Shown here piece by piece: positions 1-9,349 of a DNA stretch of 64,000 nt. The DNA is from Vibrio sinensis (GTDB lineage Bacteria > Pseudomonadota > Gammaproteobacteria > Enterobacterales > Vibrionaceae), in NCBI RefSeq assembly GCF_003605645.1, contig NZ_QVMU01000009.1, forward strand, positions 1 through 64,000, read 5' to 3'. The position numbers and the translations under genes are program-made. The first letter of the stretch is position 1. The number at the start of each line of letters is the position of its first letter. The notes beneath the pieces are model-generated. The model ran no database searches. It was not told where the DNA came from and saw only the letters and a program-made list of their open reading frames with translations.

Positions 1-249
1 GGCAGTGAAGTGAGTTATTATTTGGTCTGCATTCATAGTGTTTACTCATTTTATTGTGGTGATAAAAGTGAGATCACTAAACATCATGAATGTTCTTATC
101 TTTATGAATTATTTTACTATTTTTCTCATATTTGAGGGGATACCTCAGTGCCTGTCCTTTTAAAAAAATTTTTAAATATCCTCTTTTAAATATTCTTTAA
201 AATATTACTTGAAGATTGGTGTGTGTCCTTGTAAAAAATTAAAACAAAA
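1..249. other. AT-rich intergenic leader with short repeats
   Basis: I see no gene here. The stretch is very AT-rich. A small hairpin (arms TGAGG/CCTCA, 133-147) is followed at 148-164 by a motif reading GTGCCTGTCCTTTTAAA. A related motif (GTGTGTCCTTGTAAAA) lies at 220-235. Similar motifs recur on the other side of the first gene cluster at 4719-4736 and, inverted, at 4808-4820. Confidence 0.5.
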
Positions 250-274
250 ATGCCCCAGTATAAACTTGGGGCAT
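250..274 (-). terminator. Intrinsic terminator of the kinase operon
   Basis: A perfect 8-bp stem (ATGCCCCA/TGGGGCAT) with a 9-nt loop is followed, read on the minus strand, by TTTTTGTTTT. It sits 28 bp beyond the stop of the last minus-strand gene of the operon, so it is a convincing Rho-independent terminator. Confidence 0.85.
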
Positions 275-302
275 TAATATTTTATTTAATTAAGCAAGAC
301 CG

Positions 303-1247
303 CTATGGTTGACGAGATATAAACGCCTCTAGTTCCGCTTTTGTCGGCGCTCCATTTGCGCCCTCGGTAGAAACAACCATCGCAGCAACCAAATTGCCCA
401 ATTGTGCCGACTCAGCCAAAGACCATCCAGATGAAAGCCCAGCTAATACCCCACCACAGTGGCTATCGCCGGCAGCAATGGTATCGACAACCTCCACTTT
501 GCAAGCGGGTATACTTACTGCCTCACATTGCGGTTCAATCACCCATGCTCCTTGCTTATCTAAGCGATAAATCAAGCTAACGCCCTGCTCATCAGCAAAT
601 TGTTGTGCGTCAGAAACCGATGCATCATCATTATCGACAAGCATCTTAAACTCATCTCTGTTGATGGTGAGAATCGGTTTTCTCGCCAATAACTGGGTAA
701 TGAAAGCCTTATCGATATCAGCGAATCTTGGCCCGAAATCCACGAAAATACGTATTGATTCGTCTAAATCAAGCAACCACTTTTTTAATGGCTCACTCTC
801 TTTATCAACCAATTCATAACCTGACACATATACCAATGAGTTATTGCTCACGCCCAGTTGGTTTAGCTGCTGCTCACACCAATACTGTTCACAACCCTCA
901 ACCGTGATGAATGTACGTTCCTTGTCAGGTTCAACAATGGCTAAGCACCAACCATTGTCTACATGATCATTATGAAGAAGAGGGACAAGACCCTCTTGCA
1001 ACATGGCCTTTTTCGTCATGTCTCCCCAAGAACCATTACCCACAGGGATACCATTCACGATCTCAATCCCTAAGCGAGCAAGGCTTCGTGCCACATTAAA
1101 TGCGCAACCACCGATTTGTTTAGACTGCTCGCGAGCGACTTCGTCTCCACCACTGATTGGCAGTTGCTTCATTGTTAAAATGATATCGCCAAAAGCCGCA
1201 CCCATAACTACGACCGGTAAGGTCTGATTGAGATTATTTAGATTCAC
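303..1247 (-). CDS. PfkB-family sugar/nucleoside kinase (YegV-like)
   Basis: This 314-aa protein is of the usual PfkB (ribokinase superfamily) length. It has the N-terminal substrate-lid region with a GGCAFNVA motif and the C-terminal DTIAAGDS motif, which carries the anion hole and catalytic Asp; the usual GAGD is AAGD here. Such enzymes phosphorylate the hydroxymethyl group of a sugar or nucleoside with ATP. It is the last gene of a minus-strand operon with an NCS1 permease and an ADP-ribosylglycohydrolase, the same company kept by E. coli yegV (with yegU and the regulator yegW). A ribosyl or nucleoside substrate is therefore inferred, but the exact substrate cannot be read from sequence. 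Confidence 0.85.
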   Translation of the reverse strand: MNLNNLNQTLPVVVMGAAFGDIILTMKQLPISGGDEVAREQSKQIGGCAFNVARSLARLGIEIVNGIPVGNGSWGDMTKKAMLQEGLVPLLHNDHVDNGWCLAIVEPDKERTFITVEGCEQYWCEQQLNQLGVSNNSLVYVSGYELVDKESEPLKKWLLDLDESIRIFVDFGPRFADIDKAFITQLLARKPILTINRDEFKMLVDNDDASVSDAQQFADEQGVSLIYRLDKQGAWVIEPQCEAVSIPACKVEVVDTIAAGDSHCGGVLAGLSSGWSLAESAQLGNLVAAMVVSTEGANGAPTKAELEAFISRQP

Positions 1248-1261
1248 AATGTGCCCTCGGT

Positions 1262-2659
1262 TTACTTAGACAGAATACGGTGTGCAATCAAGCTAACAAA
1301 GAATGATACAAACAGACCTAGGCTTGAACTAGCGAAAATACCAACCGCGAAAGGACCATCAATAAAGCCAGTATTAGTAACCAGTAAGCCAGAGATAGCA
1401 CCGGCTAACCAACAACCCAACGTCACTTTATTCACGCCAGTTTCACCATAAAGCTCTTCAAAACGATAACCGCAATGCGCACGATGCACATAATAATCGT
1501 TAATAAAGATCGCAGCCCATGCAGCAAGGAATACTCCACAGAAAACCAAGAATGAGATAAATGGACCTAAGAAATCACCTGAAACAAATAGTACATAGAT
1601 AGCAACGCCTAATACTAGAACCGCATCAATCGCAATAGCAGTGCGTTGCTTTAATTTCACGCCAATCGTCAATAGGTTTAAGCTCGCTGAATAAAGACTG
1701 ATCACAGCGATGGTAACAATGCCCGCAACAGCCGCTAACAAGTAAGGGACAGCCATCCATGACGGCAATAAAGTACCAATTGCAGCAATTGGGTTTTCAT
1801 GAGAAGCAAGATCAGGGATCTGTGCTGTCAGTAAGATACCCGCAATAATTAGCAGTAACAAAGGTAGTGCCGCACCACCAACTACCGCTGCAAAAATGCC
1901 ACTATTGCTTGATTGTCGAGACTGATCTCGACTGTAGTCCGCACCTGCAATAGCCCAACTAATACCAGTGCCCGCAGCAATAATAGAAACAGCAGGTAAA
2001 AACCCAGTTAACCAATCACCTTGCGGTAGTGCCATAATCGCCACCCAATCTGCTGTGCTCAGTAAGTAACCCACAACAATTAGTGTCATCACACCAAAAG
2101 AACGGGTAATCCACTCTTGCATCTTGAGTACGGTATTTTGTCCCAACATACTGACAAACACGGTCAGGCCACCAAACAAAAGTAACGACAATGCAGTAAG
2201 ATAGACCGACTCTTCAACGCCCATCGCCACAAACAGAGCAGACAATGTCAGCGTGCCGGTGATAATATTAACGGCTTCCCAACCCATTAAGTTCATCCAA
2301 CAAAATGACGTTGGAGCAATATTACCTTTCTTACCAAAACCCGCTCGAGAGAGAGTCAGTGTGGTTGTGCTACCAATTTTACCCGCAATACTGGTGATAC
2401 CAACTAAAGAAAATGATGCAACACCGACAATAGCCGCTAATACAGATTGGAAAAATGATAAGCCAAATGACACTATAATTGCGCCATAGACCACCCCCAA
2501 AATACCGATATTTGCCGCGCACCAAACAAAAAATAGCTCTGTTGGTGATTTGGTTTTTTGATCTTCAGGAACAATATCAATACCAAGAACATTGACGGAA
2601 GACGACTCTTTTTGAGCGCCCACGTTTTTACTTGACGCACTTGCGTTATCAAAACTCAT
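1262..2659 (-). CDS. NCS1-family nucleobase/nucleoside permease (CodB-like)
   Basis: The 465-aa integral membrane protein has about 12 hydrophobic segments and the look of the cytosine permease/NCS1 family. An N-terminal tail leads into TM1 near the motif PTELFFVWCAANIG, and an intracellular motif reads GKKGNIAPTSFCWMNLMGWE. Family members import purines, pyrimidines or nucleosides by cation symport. I chose the ATG at 2659, not upstream ATGs inside the previous gene: it lies 1 bp after the hydrolase stop and is preceded by AAGGTGAG, so the two genes are tightly coupled. In E. coli the equivalent cluster uses a different nucleoside transporter (YegT), so a transporter exchange is inferred. 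Confidence 0.87.
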   Translation of the reverse strand: MSFDNASASSKNVGAQKESSSVNVLGIDIVPEDQKTKSPTELFFVWCAANIGILGVVYGAIIVSFGLSFFQSVLAAIVGVASFSLVGITSIAGKIGSTTTLTLSRAGFGKKGNIAPTSFCWMNLMGWEAVNIITGTLTLSALFVAMGVEESVYLTALSLLLFGGLTVFVSMLGQNTVLKMQEWITRSFGVMTLIVVGYLLSTADWVAIMALPQGDWLTGFLPAVSIIAAGTGISWAIAGADYSRDQSRQSSNSGIFAAVVGGAALPLLLLIIAGILLTAQIPDLASHENPIAAIGTLLPSWMAVPYLLAAVAGIVTIAVISLYSASLNLLTIGVKLKQRTAIAIDAVLVLGVAIYVLFVSGDFLGPFISFLVFCGVFLAAWAAIFINDYYVHRAHCGYRFEELYGETGVNKVTLGCWLAGAISGLLVTNTGFIDGPFAVGIFASSSLGLFVSFFVSLIAHRILSK

Positions 2660-2660
2660 T

Positions 2661-3740
2661 CTACTCACCTTTTCCATTAGGTCTGTATTCATTCAGTTTT
2701 TCAGCGTAATGGCTGAAAGAGGTATTGTTTGCTTGTTCAATCAATTCGATGCTTTCTGCAGGGAACACATCAATGCCATGTATTGCGCCACAAATCGCTG
2801 TCGCCATTGCACCAATAGTGTCAGTGTCTCCCCCCAAATTGGCAGCTAACTCCGCACACACCATTGGATCTGTATTGGCGGCATCGACAAGGGCAATCGC
2901 GGCGGGAATGGATTCAATAATGTCCATTCCTGCGCCCACCTGTTCGTAAACCACTTTCACGACTTCTTGCTTATAAGCATGTGATGCAATCTCAGCATCA
3001 GTGGCAATTGCGTGTTGTTTTTTAATCGCAGCAATCAAATCCATCGCATAAATGATTCGATAGCCTAATAGTGGACTGAAAGTGGACTGGTATTTTTGTT
3101 GCGCTACATTGGCAATTTCACACAGCTCGTCTTTGATTTCATGCCAAGCAGCACCATCAATAGCGCGACTGATACACCAAGCAACAGCCGTTGCTCCGGC
3201 GATAGCAATATCTGATTTATGCGTAGCAATGCACGATAAACGTACGTCAGCAATAAACTGCTCTAAATCATCACAACGTAATAAACACCCTATCGGGGAC
3301 ACACGCATAGCAGAGCCATTGGTCACCCCATTTGATTCAATCAGCTCAACATCAATACCTTGCGCAATATCATTGAGAGTTTTCTTCGAAGTTGGACCCA
3401 AAATGTTCTTGTTGAACGCGTCCACATCGTTAGCCCATTTAATGATGTGCTTTGCTACAATATTCGGGTCGATTTCGCCATCGGCTTCAATAATAGCTTC
3501 AATCAATGCAATAGCTTGACTGGTATCATCAGTGTACTGACCTTTTTCAAATTCATTGGCCGCGATATTCTCTTCTGGGCCCGCAAGAAATTCATCAATC
3601 CAGCCAAAATAGCTCTCTACTCGGCTTTTTGGCCACAATTCAGATGGCATACCAAGTGCGTCACCATAAGCCTGTCCGAGCAAACAGCCCTGAATTCGCT
3701 TAAGTGTTGTATTGTTATTCGTTGTAGAGGTCAGTGTCAT
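2661..3740 (-). CDS. ADP-ribosylglycohydrolase family protein (YegU-like)
   Basis: The 359-aa protein carries the metal-binding signatures of the DraG/ARH family: GQAYGDALGMPSE near residue 20, QYTDDTSQAI near 70, and NLGGDTDTIGAMATAICGAIHG near 305, which supply the Asp/Thr ligands of the di-magnesium centre. Family enzymes split ADP-ribose from arginine or other acceptors, or act on related N-glycosides. It is the first gene of a minus-strand operon with a permease and a PfkB kinase, so an uptake, hydrolysis and phosphorylation route for a nucleoside-like compound is inferred. It is divergent from a GntR gene. Confidence 0.9.
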   Translation of the reverse strand: MTLTSTTNNNTTLKRIQGCLLGQAYGDALGMPSELWPKSRVESYFGWIDEFLAGPEENIAANEFEKGQYTDDTSQAIALIEAIIEADGEIDPNIVAKHIIKWANDVDAFNKNILGPTSKKTLNDIAQGIDVELIESNGVTNGSAMRVSPIGCLLRCDDLEQFIADVRLSCIATHKSDIAIAGATAVAWCISRAIDGAAWHEIKDELCEIANVAQQKYQSTFSPLLGYRIIYAMDLIAAIKKQHAIATDAEIASHAYKQEVVKVVYEQVGAGMDIIESIPAAIALVDAANTDPMVCAELAANLGGDTDTIGAMATAICGAIHGIDVFPAESIELIEQANNTSFSHYAEKLNEYRPNGKGE

Positions 3741-3780
3741 TTTGTATCACCATCGGAATCTATTTTCTGAGCCAAGAATA

Positions 3781-3863
3781 AGTCCAGTTAGAGTCCAATA
3801 AAAGTCCTTTGATAGTCCAGTGTGACAGTTCCCACATTATTTGTTATTCTGTGCGTCAGTCCT
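3781..3863. promoter_or_regulatory. Helically phased AGTCC repeat array in divergent promoter
   Basis: The 144-bp gap between the hydrolase and GntR genes holds AGTCCA/T hexamers starting at 3781, 3792, 3803 and 3814, exactly 11 bp apart, with a fifth copy at 3858 (44 bp, four turns, further on). All are in the same orientation and would lie on one face of the helix. This is a plausible operator array for the adjacent GntR regulator. Seen directly; the binding role is inferred. Confidence 0.6.
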
Positions 3864-3884
3864 GATAATTTGATTTTTTGAAAA

Positions 3885-4631
3885 ATGACGAGCCAAAACA
3901 TAGTCACTGCGATTAAAAATAATCTCAGCGAAAACTCGCTAGCACCAAAATATATTCAATTAAAAGAAAGCCTTGAGTTCATCATCAAAAAGCGAATTAT
4001 TGCAAATGGTGCTGTCTTACCCTCAGAAAGAAAATTGGCAGAAGAATTGAGTGTATCAAGAGTGACCATCGTCAAAGTTCTTGAAGAACTAAGACTGTCA
4101 GGTTTGATCATAAAAAAACAAGGCAAAGGGACAACGGTGAACTTCCCACTGGACTACAACTTGTCTGGTGGCGGATTTTCTTCGCAATTACACAACCAAG
4201 GCCAATTGTCTAACCGCTGGATCGCACGAGAACTGATTGATGGTAAGCAAACTATTCGACAAGAACTCAATATCACTGAAGCGAGTAAGGTGGCGAAAGT
4301 GAAGCGAGTACGTTTGGCCGACAATATCCCCGTCTCTATCGAGACGATGTATATCCCTCAAGTTTATTTGCCAAGGCCAGAATTATTGGAATGGTCGCTA
4401 TACCAGTTTTGGAATGAACAAGGCATCAAACCTTGTACTCAAGAGTATGAAATTAACGCCCATCAACTGACTCAAGAAGAAGCAGACATGCTAGAAACTA
4501 AAGTCAGTGAACCGGCCTTAAAAATAATCCTCAAAAGCCTAGATCAACAAGGTCATGTTCTAGAATATGGATCGGCTATTTGCCGCAGTAGCAGTTATAA
4601 CTTTCGCTTCAAAGTTCAATTAGTGGATTAA
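3885..4631 (+). CDS. GntR/HutC-family transcriptional regulator (YegW-like)
   Basis: The 248-aa protein has an N-terminal winged helix (residues about 20-85; LPSERKLAEELSVSRVTIVK is the recognition-helix region) and a C-terminal UTRA effector domain (about 95-245). It is transcribed away from the hydrolase-permease-kinase operon, and the shared promoter carries an 11-bp-spaced repeat array, so it most likely controls that operon in response to an imported nucleoside or its phosphorylated product. No strong Shine-Dalgarno lies before the ATG, so initiation may be weak or leaderless. Confidence 0.88.
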   Translation: MTSQNIVTAIKNNLSENSLAPKYIQLKESLEFIIKKRIIANGAVLPSERKLAEELSVSRVTIVKVLEELRLSGLIIKKQGKGTTVNFPLDYNLSGGGFSSQLHNQGQLSNRWIARELIDGKQTIRQELNITEASKVAKVKRVRLADNIPVSIETMYIPQVYLPRPELLEWSLYQFWNEQGIKPCTQEYEINAHQLTQEEADMLETKVSEPALKIILKSLDQQGHVLEYGSAICRSSSYNFRFKVQLVD

Positions 4632-4956
4632 GATAAGTGGCTGTTAAGTGATTCCAACCACACTGCCTGTAACCAGAAATCATTTTAGTTAATTGGTGGC
4701 ACACATTCTGAATATATGGCGTGTGTCCCTTTAAACTATGCTTCCCTCTAAAACTATGCTTTGAAACTTAAGAAGTCTTTATGACCTGTTAAAGACAATA
4801 ATCAGTGAAAGGACAGACACTTTAAATACCGTTTAGCAAATTTTCGACGCCTTGGAACTAAACCTATACTTAAGATATACCTCTCTATTTATACTCACGT
4901 TTGGCCATAAACGAGGTCAGTTTTTTCCAGCCTCGTTTTCCAGTGCAAAAACAAAA
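4632..4956. other. Intergenic region with recurring GTGTGTCC-type motifs
   Basis: No gene seen. GCGTGTGTCCCTTTAAAC at 4719-4736 and, inverted, AAAGGACAGACAC at 4808-4820 resemble the motifs at 148-164 and 220-235, so related motifs flank the yegUVW-like cluster. A further inverted repeat (AAACGAGG 4909-4916 / CCTCGTTT 4931-4938, with Ts in and after it) is probably a terminator or part of the tail of the next minus-strand gene. Confidence 0.5.
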
Positions 4957-4976
4957 AATGGGGTTACTTAACCCAT
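4957..4976 (-). terminator. Terminator overlapping the stop codon of the CZB gene
   Basis: On the minus strand GGGTT-AAGT-AACCC is followed by CATTTTTTGTTTTT. The TAA stop at 4968-4970 lies inside the hairpin, so the gene and its terminator overlap. Confidence 0.75.
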
Positions 4977-6050
4977 CGATTTAATTTCCAATTCAAGATT
5001 ATCTAAATAGTACATAACCAAATCTGCCGCAGCTTCCATTTTATTTATGCATTCAATGCCTTTTTGAGGTTCATTGTTGGCAAAGTACGCCAAAGCTTTT
5101 TTGCCAAAAAGGTGGACTTCTTCATGTGGCTTTTCTAATTGCTTATACGACTTACATTCATGAAAAACGAGTTTTCCTCGACCTTCATAATACCAACAAC
5201 CTAACCGGCATTGCTTATGATTCGTTAAGTTAACGCTATCAAAACAGCCGTTATCGACAGCCTGGTAGATGCTCATTTTCCATACAACATGATCTAACTG
5301 CACTAAACGCAAGAAAATCGAGCTATAACTGATCTTTACCAACGAAAACAAATCTTCTGCTTTAATGATCAACGAACGAACTATATCCATGAGTTCTACG
5401 ATATTTGCATGTAGTTTCTGACACTCGTTATCCATAACGTTAAAACTGTTTGAGGTCATTTCCGAATTAGTCTTTATCGTATCAACCACTGATTTAATTT
5501 GCTTAGCAGAATTAGAAGCATTCCCAGCAAGAGTCCTGATTTCACCAGCAACAATAGTAAACCCTTTACCATGTTCTCCAGCGCGTGCCGCTTCGATAGT
5601 TGCGTTTAATGCCAATAAGTTAGTTTGTTCAGAAATTTTTGTAATATTGACAACAAGTTTATCTATTAATTGAGAACTCATATTCAAATTATCAATAGAA
5701 ATATTATTATCAACTAAATGTTCCATTAAAGACTGGATTGAAATACGAAAATTATCTAAAACTTCTAACCCAGAACGATGCTCATTAACGTGACTCTCTA
5801 AACAATCTTTCAAGCCATTTGCAGCATGTGCGATATTATCTCTAATGCCATTCAAAGCGCCCATTGTTCGGAGCAAATTACCCACAATAGAGGTTTGAAG
5901 ACAATTCAGATCGTTTGATTTGTCTAGCACAACATTACCTTGTTCAATTTCGCCTTTTAAACTTAGGATTAACTCATCTTTCTCGTTCACCAGTTCAATA
6001 AGTTCAGAAATTCTAGATTTTGATTCGTTTTTACTTAAATATGAAAACAT
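4968..6050 (-). CDS. Soluble methyl-accepting chemotaxis-type protein with C-terminal zinc-binding CZB domain
   Basis: The roughly 360-aa protein has no transmembrane segment. After an N-terminal coiled coil (about 10-40), residues about 60-235 form a receptor signalling domain whose hairpin tip reads [20 protein letters not shown]. The C-terminal 110 residues form a CZB domain: DHVVWK supplies His, [12 protein letters not shown] supplies Cys, and PHEEVH supplies two His, the 3His/1Cys zinc site. Such proteins sense zinc or hypochlorous acid in the cytoplasm. The start is ATG at 6050, or GTG one codon earlier. It is third in a cluster behind REC-TPR and EAL proteins, suggesting input to or output from c-di-GMP turnover; that link is inferred. 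Confidence 0.88.
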   Translation of the reverse strand: MFSYLSKNESKSRISELIELVNEKDELILSLKGEIEQGNVVLDKSNDLNCLQTSIVGNLLRTMGALNGIRDNIAHAANGLKDCLESHVNEHRSGLEVLDNFRISIQSLMEHLVDNNISIDNLNMSSQLIDKLVVNITKISEQTNLLALNATIEAARAGEHGKGFTIVAGEIRTLAGNASNSAKQIKSVVDTIKTNSEMTSNSFNVMDNECQKLHANIVELMDIVRSLIIKAEDLFSLVKISYSSIFLRLVQLDHVVWKMSIYQAVDNGCFDSVNLTNHKQCRLGCWYYEGRGKLVFHECKSYKQLEKPHEEVHLFGKKALAYFANNEPQKGIECINKMEAAADLVMYYLDNLELEIKSMG

Positions 6051-6108
6051 CACTCTACAACCTTAAATACATCCACTAACAGATCAACCAAGCCTTTTAA
6101 ATCAATAT

Positions 6109-7713
6109 TTAACTGACAATATCAACTTTTCTTATACTTCTTAATAATTCTGAAAATTCCTTACCAGGTAATGGTGGGCTAAACAAATATCCTTGAGCCA
6201 TCTTACAATTCATACTCTTTAAAAGACCACATTGTTCTCTAGTTTCGACACCCTCAGCAATAACGTCACACCCCAAAGATATTCCCATTGTTATCATCCC
6301 CTTAAGCAGTTCTATATTATTTGAGCAAACGAATGTCCTATCTATTTTCAAGCTCGCAAATTCTATATCGCGTAAATAAGAAAAAGAAGAGTAACCGGTG
6401 CCAAAATCATCAACTGAGAATTTGATGCCAAATTCTCTCAAGTTATTTAAATTATCCATCACTTGTTTTGTTTCCATATAAATGGATTCAGTAAACTCAA
6501 AATGAATATTTTTAAATTTGTAATCTAGGGCATCAATAATTGATTTCACATCGTTCACAAATTCAACATGCATTAGTTGTTTTATTGATATGTTAATGTG
6601 AACACTAAAACTATCTGCATTAACAATGCTATCGCAATTTAATTTAAACCACATTAGTGACTTTTTTAATATAGATAAGCCAATTTCGTCAATGAGTCCC
6701 ACATCTTCTGCCAGTGGTATAAAATCTAAAGGTCCAATAACTCCATTATCGGGATCGACCCACCTAGCCAAAGCCTCAACCCCAACGATCACCCCACTAT
6801 CCAAATCGACTATTGGTTGAAAGTATGGAACAAACTGATCATCTATCACGGCATTTTTTAGCCGATTATATTCTTTAATTTCCAATTCGCTATTTTGACG
6901 AATAGAACTATCAAAATGGATATGCCTCACCATATTCCGTTTTGCTTCATACAATGCTAACTTAGCATCATCAAGCAAAGTATTCACATCAATACGATCT
7001 TCTAATCTCGATGATGACCCAAACCAAAAATCCACATAAATTGTATTTGAAAATGAATCGAATGGTATATTACTTATGGTTCTTATTTTACTAACAAAGT
7101 GTTCTATACGTAAGTCAGCACTTATCCCAATAGCATACTTTCCAGATGATATACATATTAATATAGCATCATCCCCAACGACATTTTTTAAAACTGAAGT
7201 TAGACTTTTTATAAACAACTCATATTCTTCATATTTTAAACGTTCTGCAACACCATTAATAGATTCTACTTCAAATAATATACACGAAGTTAAATTTATT
7301 TGACCAATATTATTATTTACCCATTTTTTGTTTGGCAAAAGTGTTATACTATCAATGTAATCTTTACGATTATCAAATTCTATCTTTTCTTTAACTCTAT
7401 AAATTAAATTATTTATTGATATTATTAGCCTAGATATAGGGATAAACCTTTTCTCTAACTTAATATTCCCATCCTGGGATAGATCTATAGATACAATTTT
7501 TGATTCAAGACGGATAATAGCTGAACATAAACAATGGCATAATAAAAATAGGAAAACATAAAGTGCCATCAAAAATAACACTATCACTGTTAAGAAAGTA
7601 TTATCACTTTGAGAATGAAAGAAATCAAAACCAAAACAATAAAATAATACAACGCTAATTACAGCTAAAAATAATAAGGTAATATTAAATGCCATTCTAA
7701 CCATATTGCTCAC
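6109..7713 (-). CDS. Membrane GGDEF-EAL protein, probable c-di-GMP phosphodiesterase with degenerate GGDEF
   Basis: The 534-aa protein has two N-terminal membrane helices (about 10-29 and 40-63), a GGDEF-fold domain (about 110-265) and an EAL domain (about 275-525). In the GGDEF domain the signature position reads SGKYA, so cyclase activity is very unlikely. The EAL domain keeps its catalytic set: EALAR, the NIS Asn, FEFTES, DDFGTGYSS, LKID and IAEGVE. It is therefore predicted to hydrolyse c-di-GMP, with the dead GGDEF as a possible regulatory GTP site. The GTG start at 7713 overlaps the upstream REC-TPR gene by 17 bp; an ATG at 7704 is an alternative. The overlap indicates translational coupling. 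Confidence 0.9.
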   Translation of the reverse strand: MSNMVRMAFNITLLFLAVISVVLFYCFGFDFFHSQSDNTFLTVIVLFLMALYVFLFLLCHCLCSAIIRLESKIVSIDLSQDGNIKLEKRFIPISRLIISINNLIYRVKEKIEFDNRKDYIDSITLLPNKKWVNNNIGQINLTSCILFEVESINGVAERLKYEEYELFIKSLTSVLKNVVGDDAILICISSGKYAIGISADLRIEHFVSKIRTISNIPFDSFSNTIYVDFWFGSSSRLEDRIDVNTLLDDAKLALYEAKRNMVRHIHFDSSIRQNSELEIKEYNRLKNAVIDDQFVPYFQPIVDLDSGVIVGVEALARWVDPDNGVIGPLDFIPLAEDVGLIDEIGLSILKKSLMWFKLNCDSIVNADSFSVHINISIKQLMHVEFVNDVKSIIDALDYKFKNIHFEFTESIYMETKQVMDNLNNLREFGIKFSVDDFGTGYSSFSYLRDIEFASLKIDRTFVCSNNIELLKGMITMGISLGCDVIAEGVETREQCGLLKSMNCKMAQGYLFSPPLPGKEFSELLRSIRKVDIVS

Positions 7714-9349
7714 TATTTATATGCTCCTTACATTTGGAAAATGCTTGTTCATAGATTTTTTCATATTCGATAATCTCTAACTCATCTGTATCCAATGTAT
7801 GTCTAATAAATCGGTCACTAAACTCAATTAACCTAATGACATCTGGGGCAGATTTCCTTTCAGGCCAACACCTTGAAAGCAACTTAATAATGTTTACATT
7901 AACACTTTTAATATAAGGGCATTTTTCTTTGATTTTGAGATATATTTTCAATAACTCTTTTGCATCAGAAATGCTAGTTTTAATATGTCTATGTTCATTT
8001 CTCAAAAAAGATAATTTTTTTTCATTCAACTTGACTAATTCTGATTCCATAACAATTTTACTGCTAAGAATGATAGCGCTAGATTGGTTCCGGTCTAATA
8101 ATAGGTTTAGTCGTTTAATAACATGGCAGAATTCAGATTCATAACATAATTCGTTAAGAAGCCATGCTAAGTGATACACACCATAAAAATGGCTCAAACT
8201 ATTTTCATTATAGACCTTATTAATAATACTCATTGCTAATTTATAGTTACTTGTTTCAAGAGCTATATGAGCTAAGAGAAGTTCAATTTCATCATGTATA
8301 TCCTTATCATAATGAGTTCTAACCTGAGCTAGTATTGCTTTAGCTTCATTAATAAGGACACCCTTATTCTCATTATTTTTACAAGCATAAAGGAGAACTC
8401 TAATATGATTTAACTTAGAATAAACACCATCTCTGTATGTATCTCTGTTTATTTTTATATATAGATCGTATCTATCTAGTGCAGTGGCAAATTCACTTTT
8501 TGACAAACATAGATTAACAATGACAAGTTCCCGCTCTGAATTTCCAGGAACAAGTTTACTAGCGATTTCTAATTCAGCGATAGCTCTTGGAATATCATCA
8601 TTCAATAAACGTATATTCGCCGCCCCCATCCTGACGCTAACATCTTCTGGTGTTATTTTTAGCATGTCGTCGATAAGAACCGTTGCTTCTTCCAGATTGC
8701 CAGATTTTCCCATCTCATTGGCAAGGCCGATTTTAGCCCAATTGAACTGTTTTTTATTTAAAATATTCTCATATACATCTCTAGCATTTTGATGAAGTTC
8801 TATTAAACTAAGAAATGATGCTCGAAACTTCTCAATTAAAAAATAATATTCAGGGTAAAGAGGCAAGAGTTCATTACATAGCGTAATTCCATCATCATAA
8901 TTTTTTTGCTTTTCATATGCATATAAGTTGTGTAATATTTTTTTTCGTCTAATAGCTGAGGATATTCTACTTTTTAATGTTATTATATTAAATGGTTTTA
9001 AAAGATATTCATCCGGCTTCAACTCTATTATTGCCCTTATGGCAAATGCTGAATTTTCAGCCGTGATCATTATAAATACCGTGTCATTTTCAATAGCATT
9101 AATATGTACAAGCTCTTCAAAAAGCTGCTTTCCATTAATTCCTTTGCCAAAATTGTAATCACTAATATATACGTCAAATTTTATCTTAGCTGAATAATAA
9201 ACAACCTCTTTCGCTGTTTTAGCGATATATAAATTTCTATCTACTATCCCTAGTTTAATCAACATAGATTTCAACGAGCTGATGACTATCGGTGAATCAT
9301 CTGCAATAACGACAACTAGATCAGAAAATCTAAATTTATCAGGAACCAA
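7697..9349 (-). CDS. Response regulator receiver protein with TPR-like repeats
   Basis: The 550-aa protein starts with a complete receiver domain (about 10-130): acidic pair Asp17/Asp18, phospho-acceptor Asp64 in YISDYN, Thr96 and Lys118 in LLKPF. The remaining 400 residues are helical TPR-like repeats (for example LANEMGKSGNLEEATVLIDDML) and carry no DNA-binding or catalytic domain. Output is therefore probably by protein-protein contact, likely with the EAL protein encoded by the overlapping next gene. The start appears to be TTG at 9349; no better in-frame start precedes the receiver core. Confidence 0.85.
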   Translation of the reverse strand: MVPDKFRFSDLVVVIADDSPIVISSLKSMLIKLGIVDRNLYIAKTAKEVVYYSAKIKFDVYISDYNFGKGINGKQLFEELVHINAIENDTVFIMITAENSAFAIRAIIELKPDEYLLKPFNIITLKSRISSAIRRKKILHNLYAYEKQKNYDDGITLCNELLPLYPEYYFLIEKFRASFLSLIELHQNARDVYENILNKKQFNWAKIGLANEMGKSGNLEEATVLIDDMLKITPEDVSVRMGAANIRLLNDDIPRAIAELEIASKLVPGNSERELVIVNLCLSKSEFATALDRYDLYIKINRDTYRDGVYSKLNHIRVLLYACKNNENKGVLINEAKAILAQVRTHYDKDIHDEIELLLAHIALETSNYKLAMSIINKVYNENSLSHFYGVYHLAWLLNELCYESEFCHVIKRLNLLLDRNQSSAIILSSKIVMESELVKLNEKKLSFLRNEHRHIKTSISDAKELLKIYLKIKEKCPYIKSVNVNIIKLLSRCWPERKSAPDVIRLIEFSDRFIRHTLDTDELEIIEYEKIYEQAFSKCKEHINSEQYG

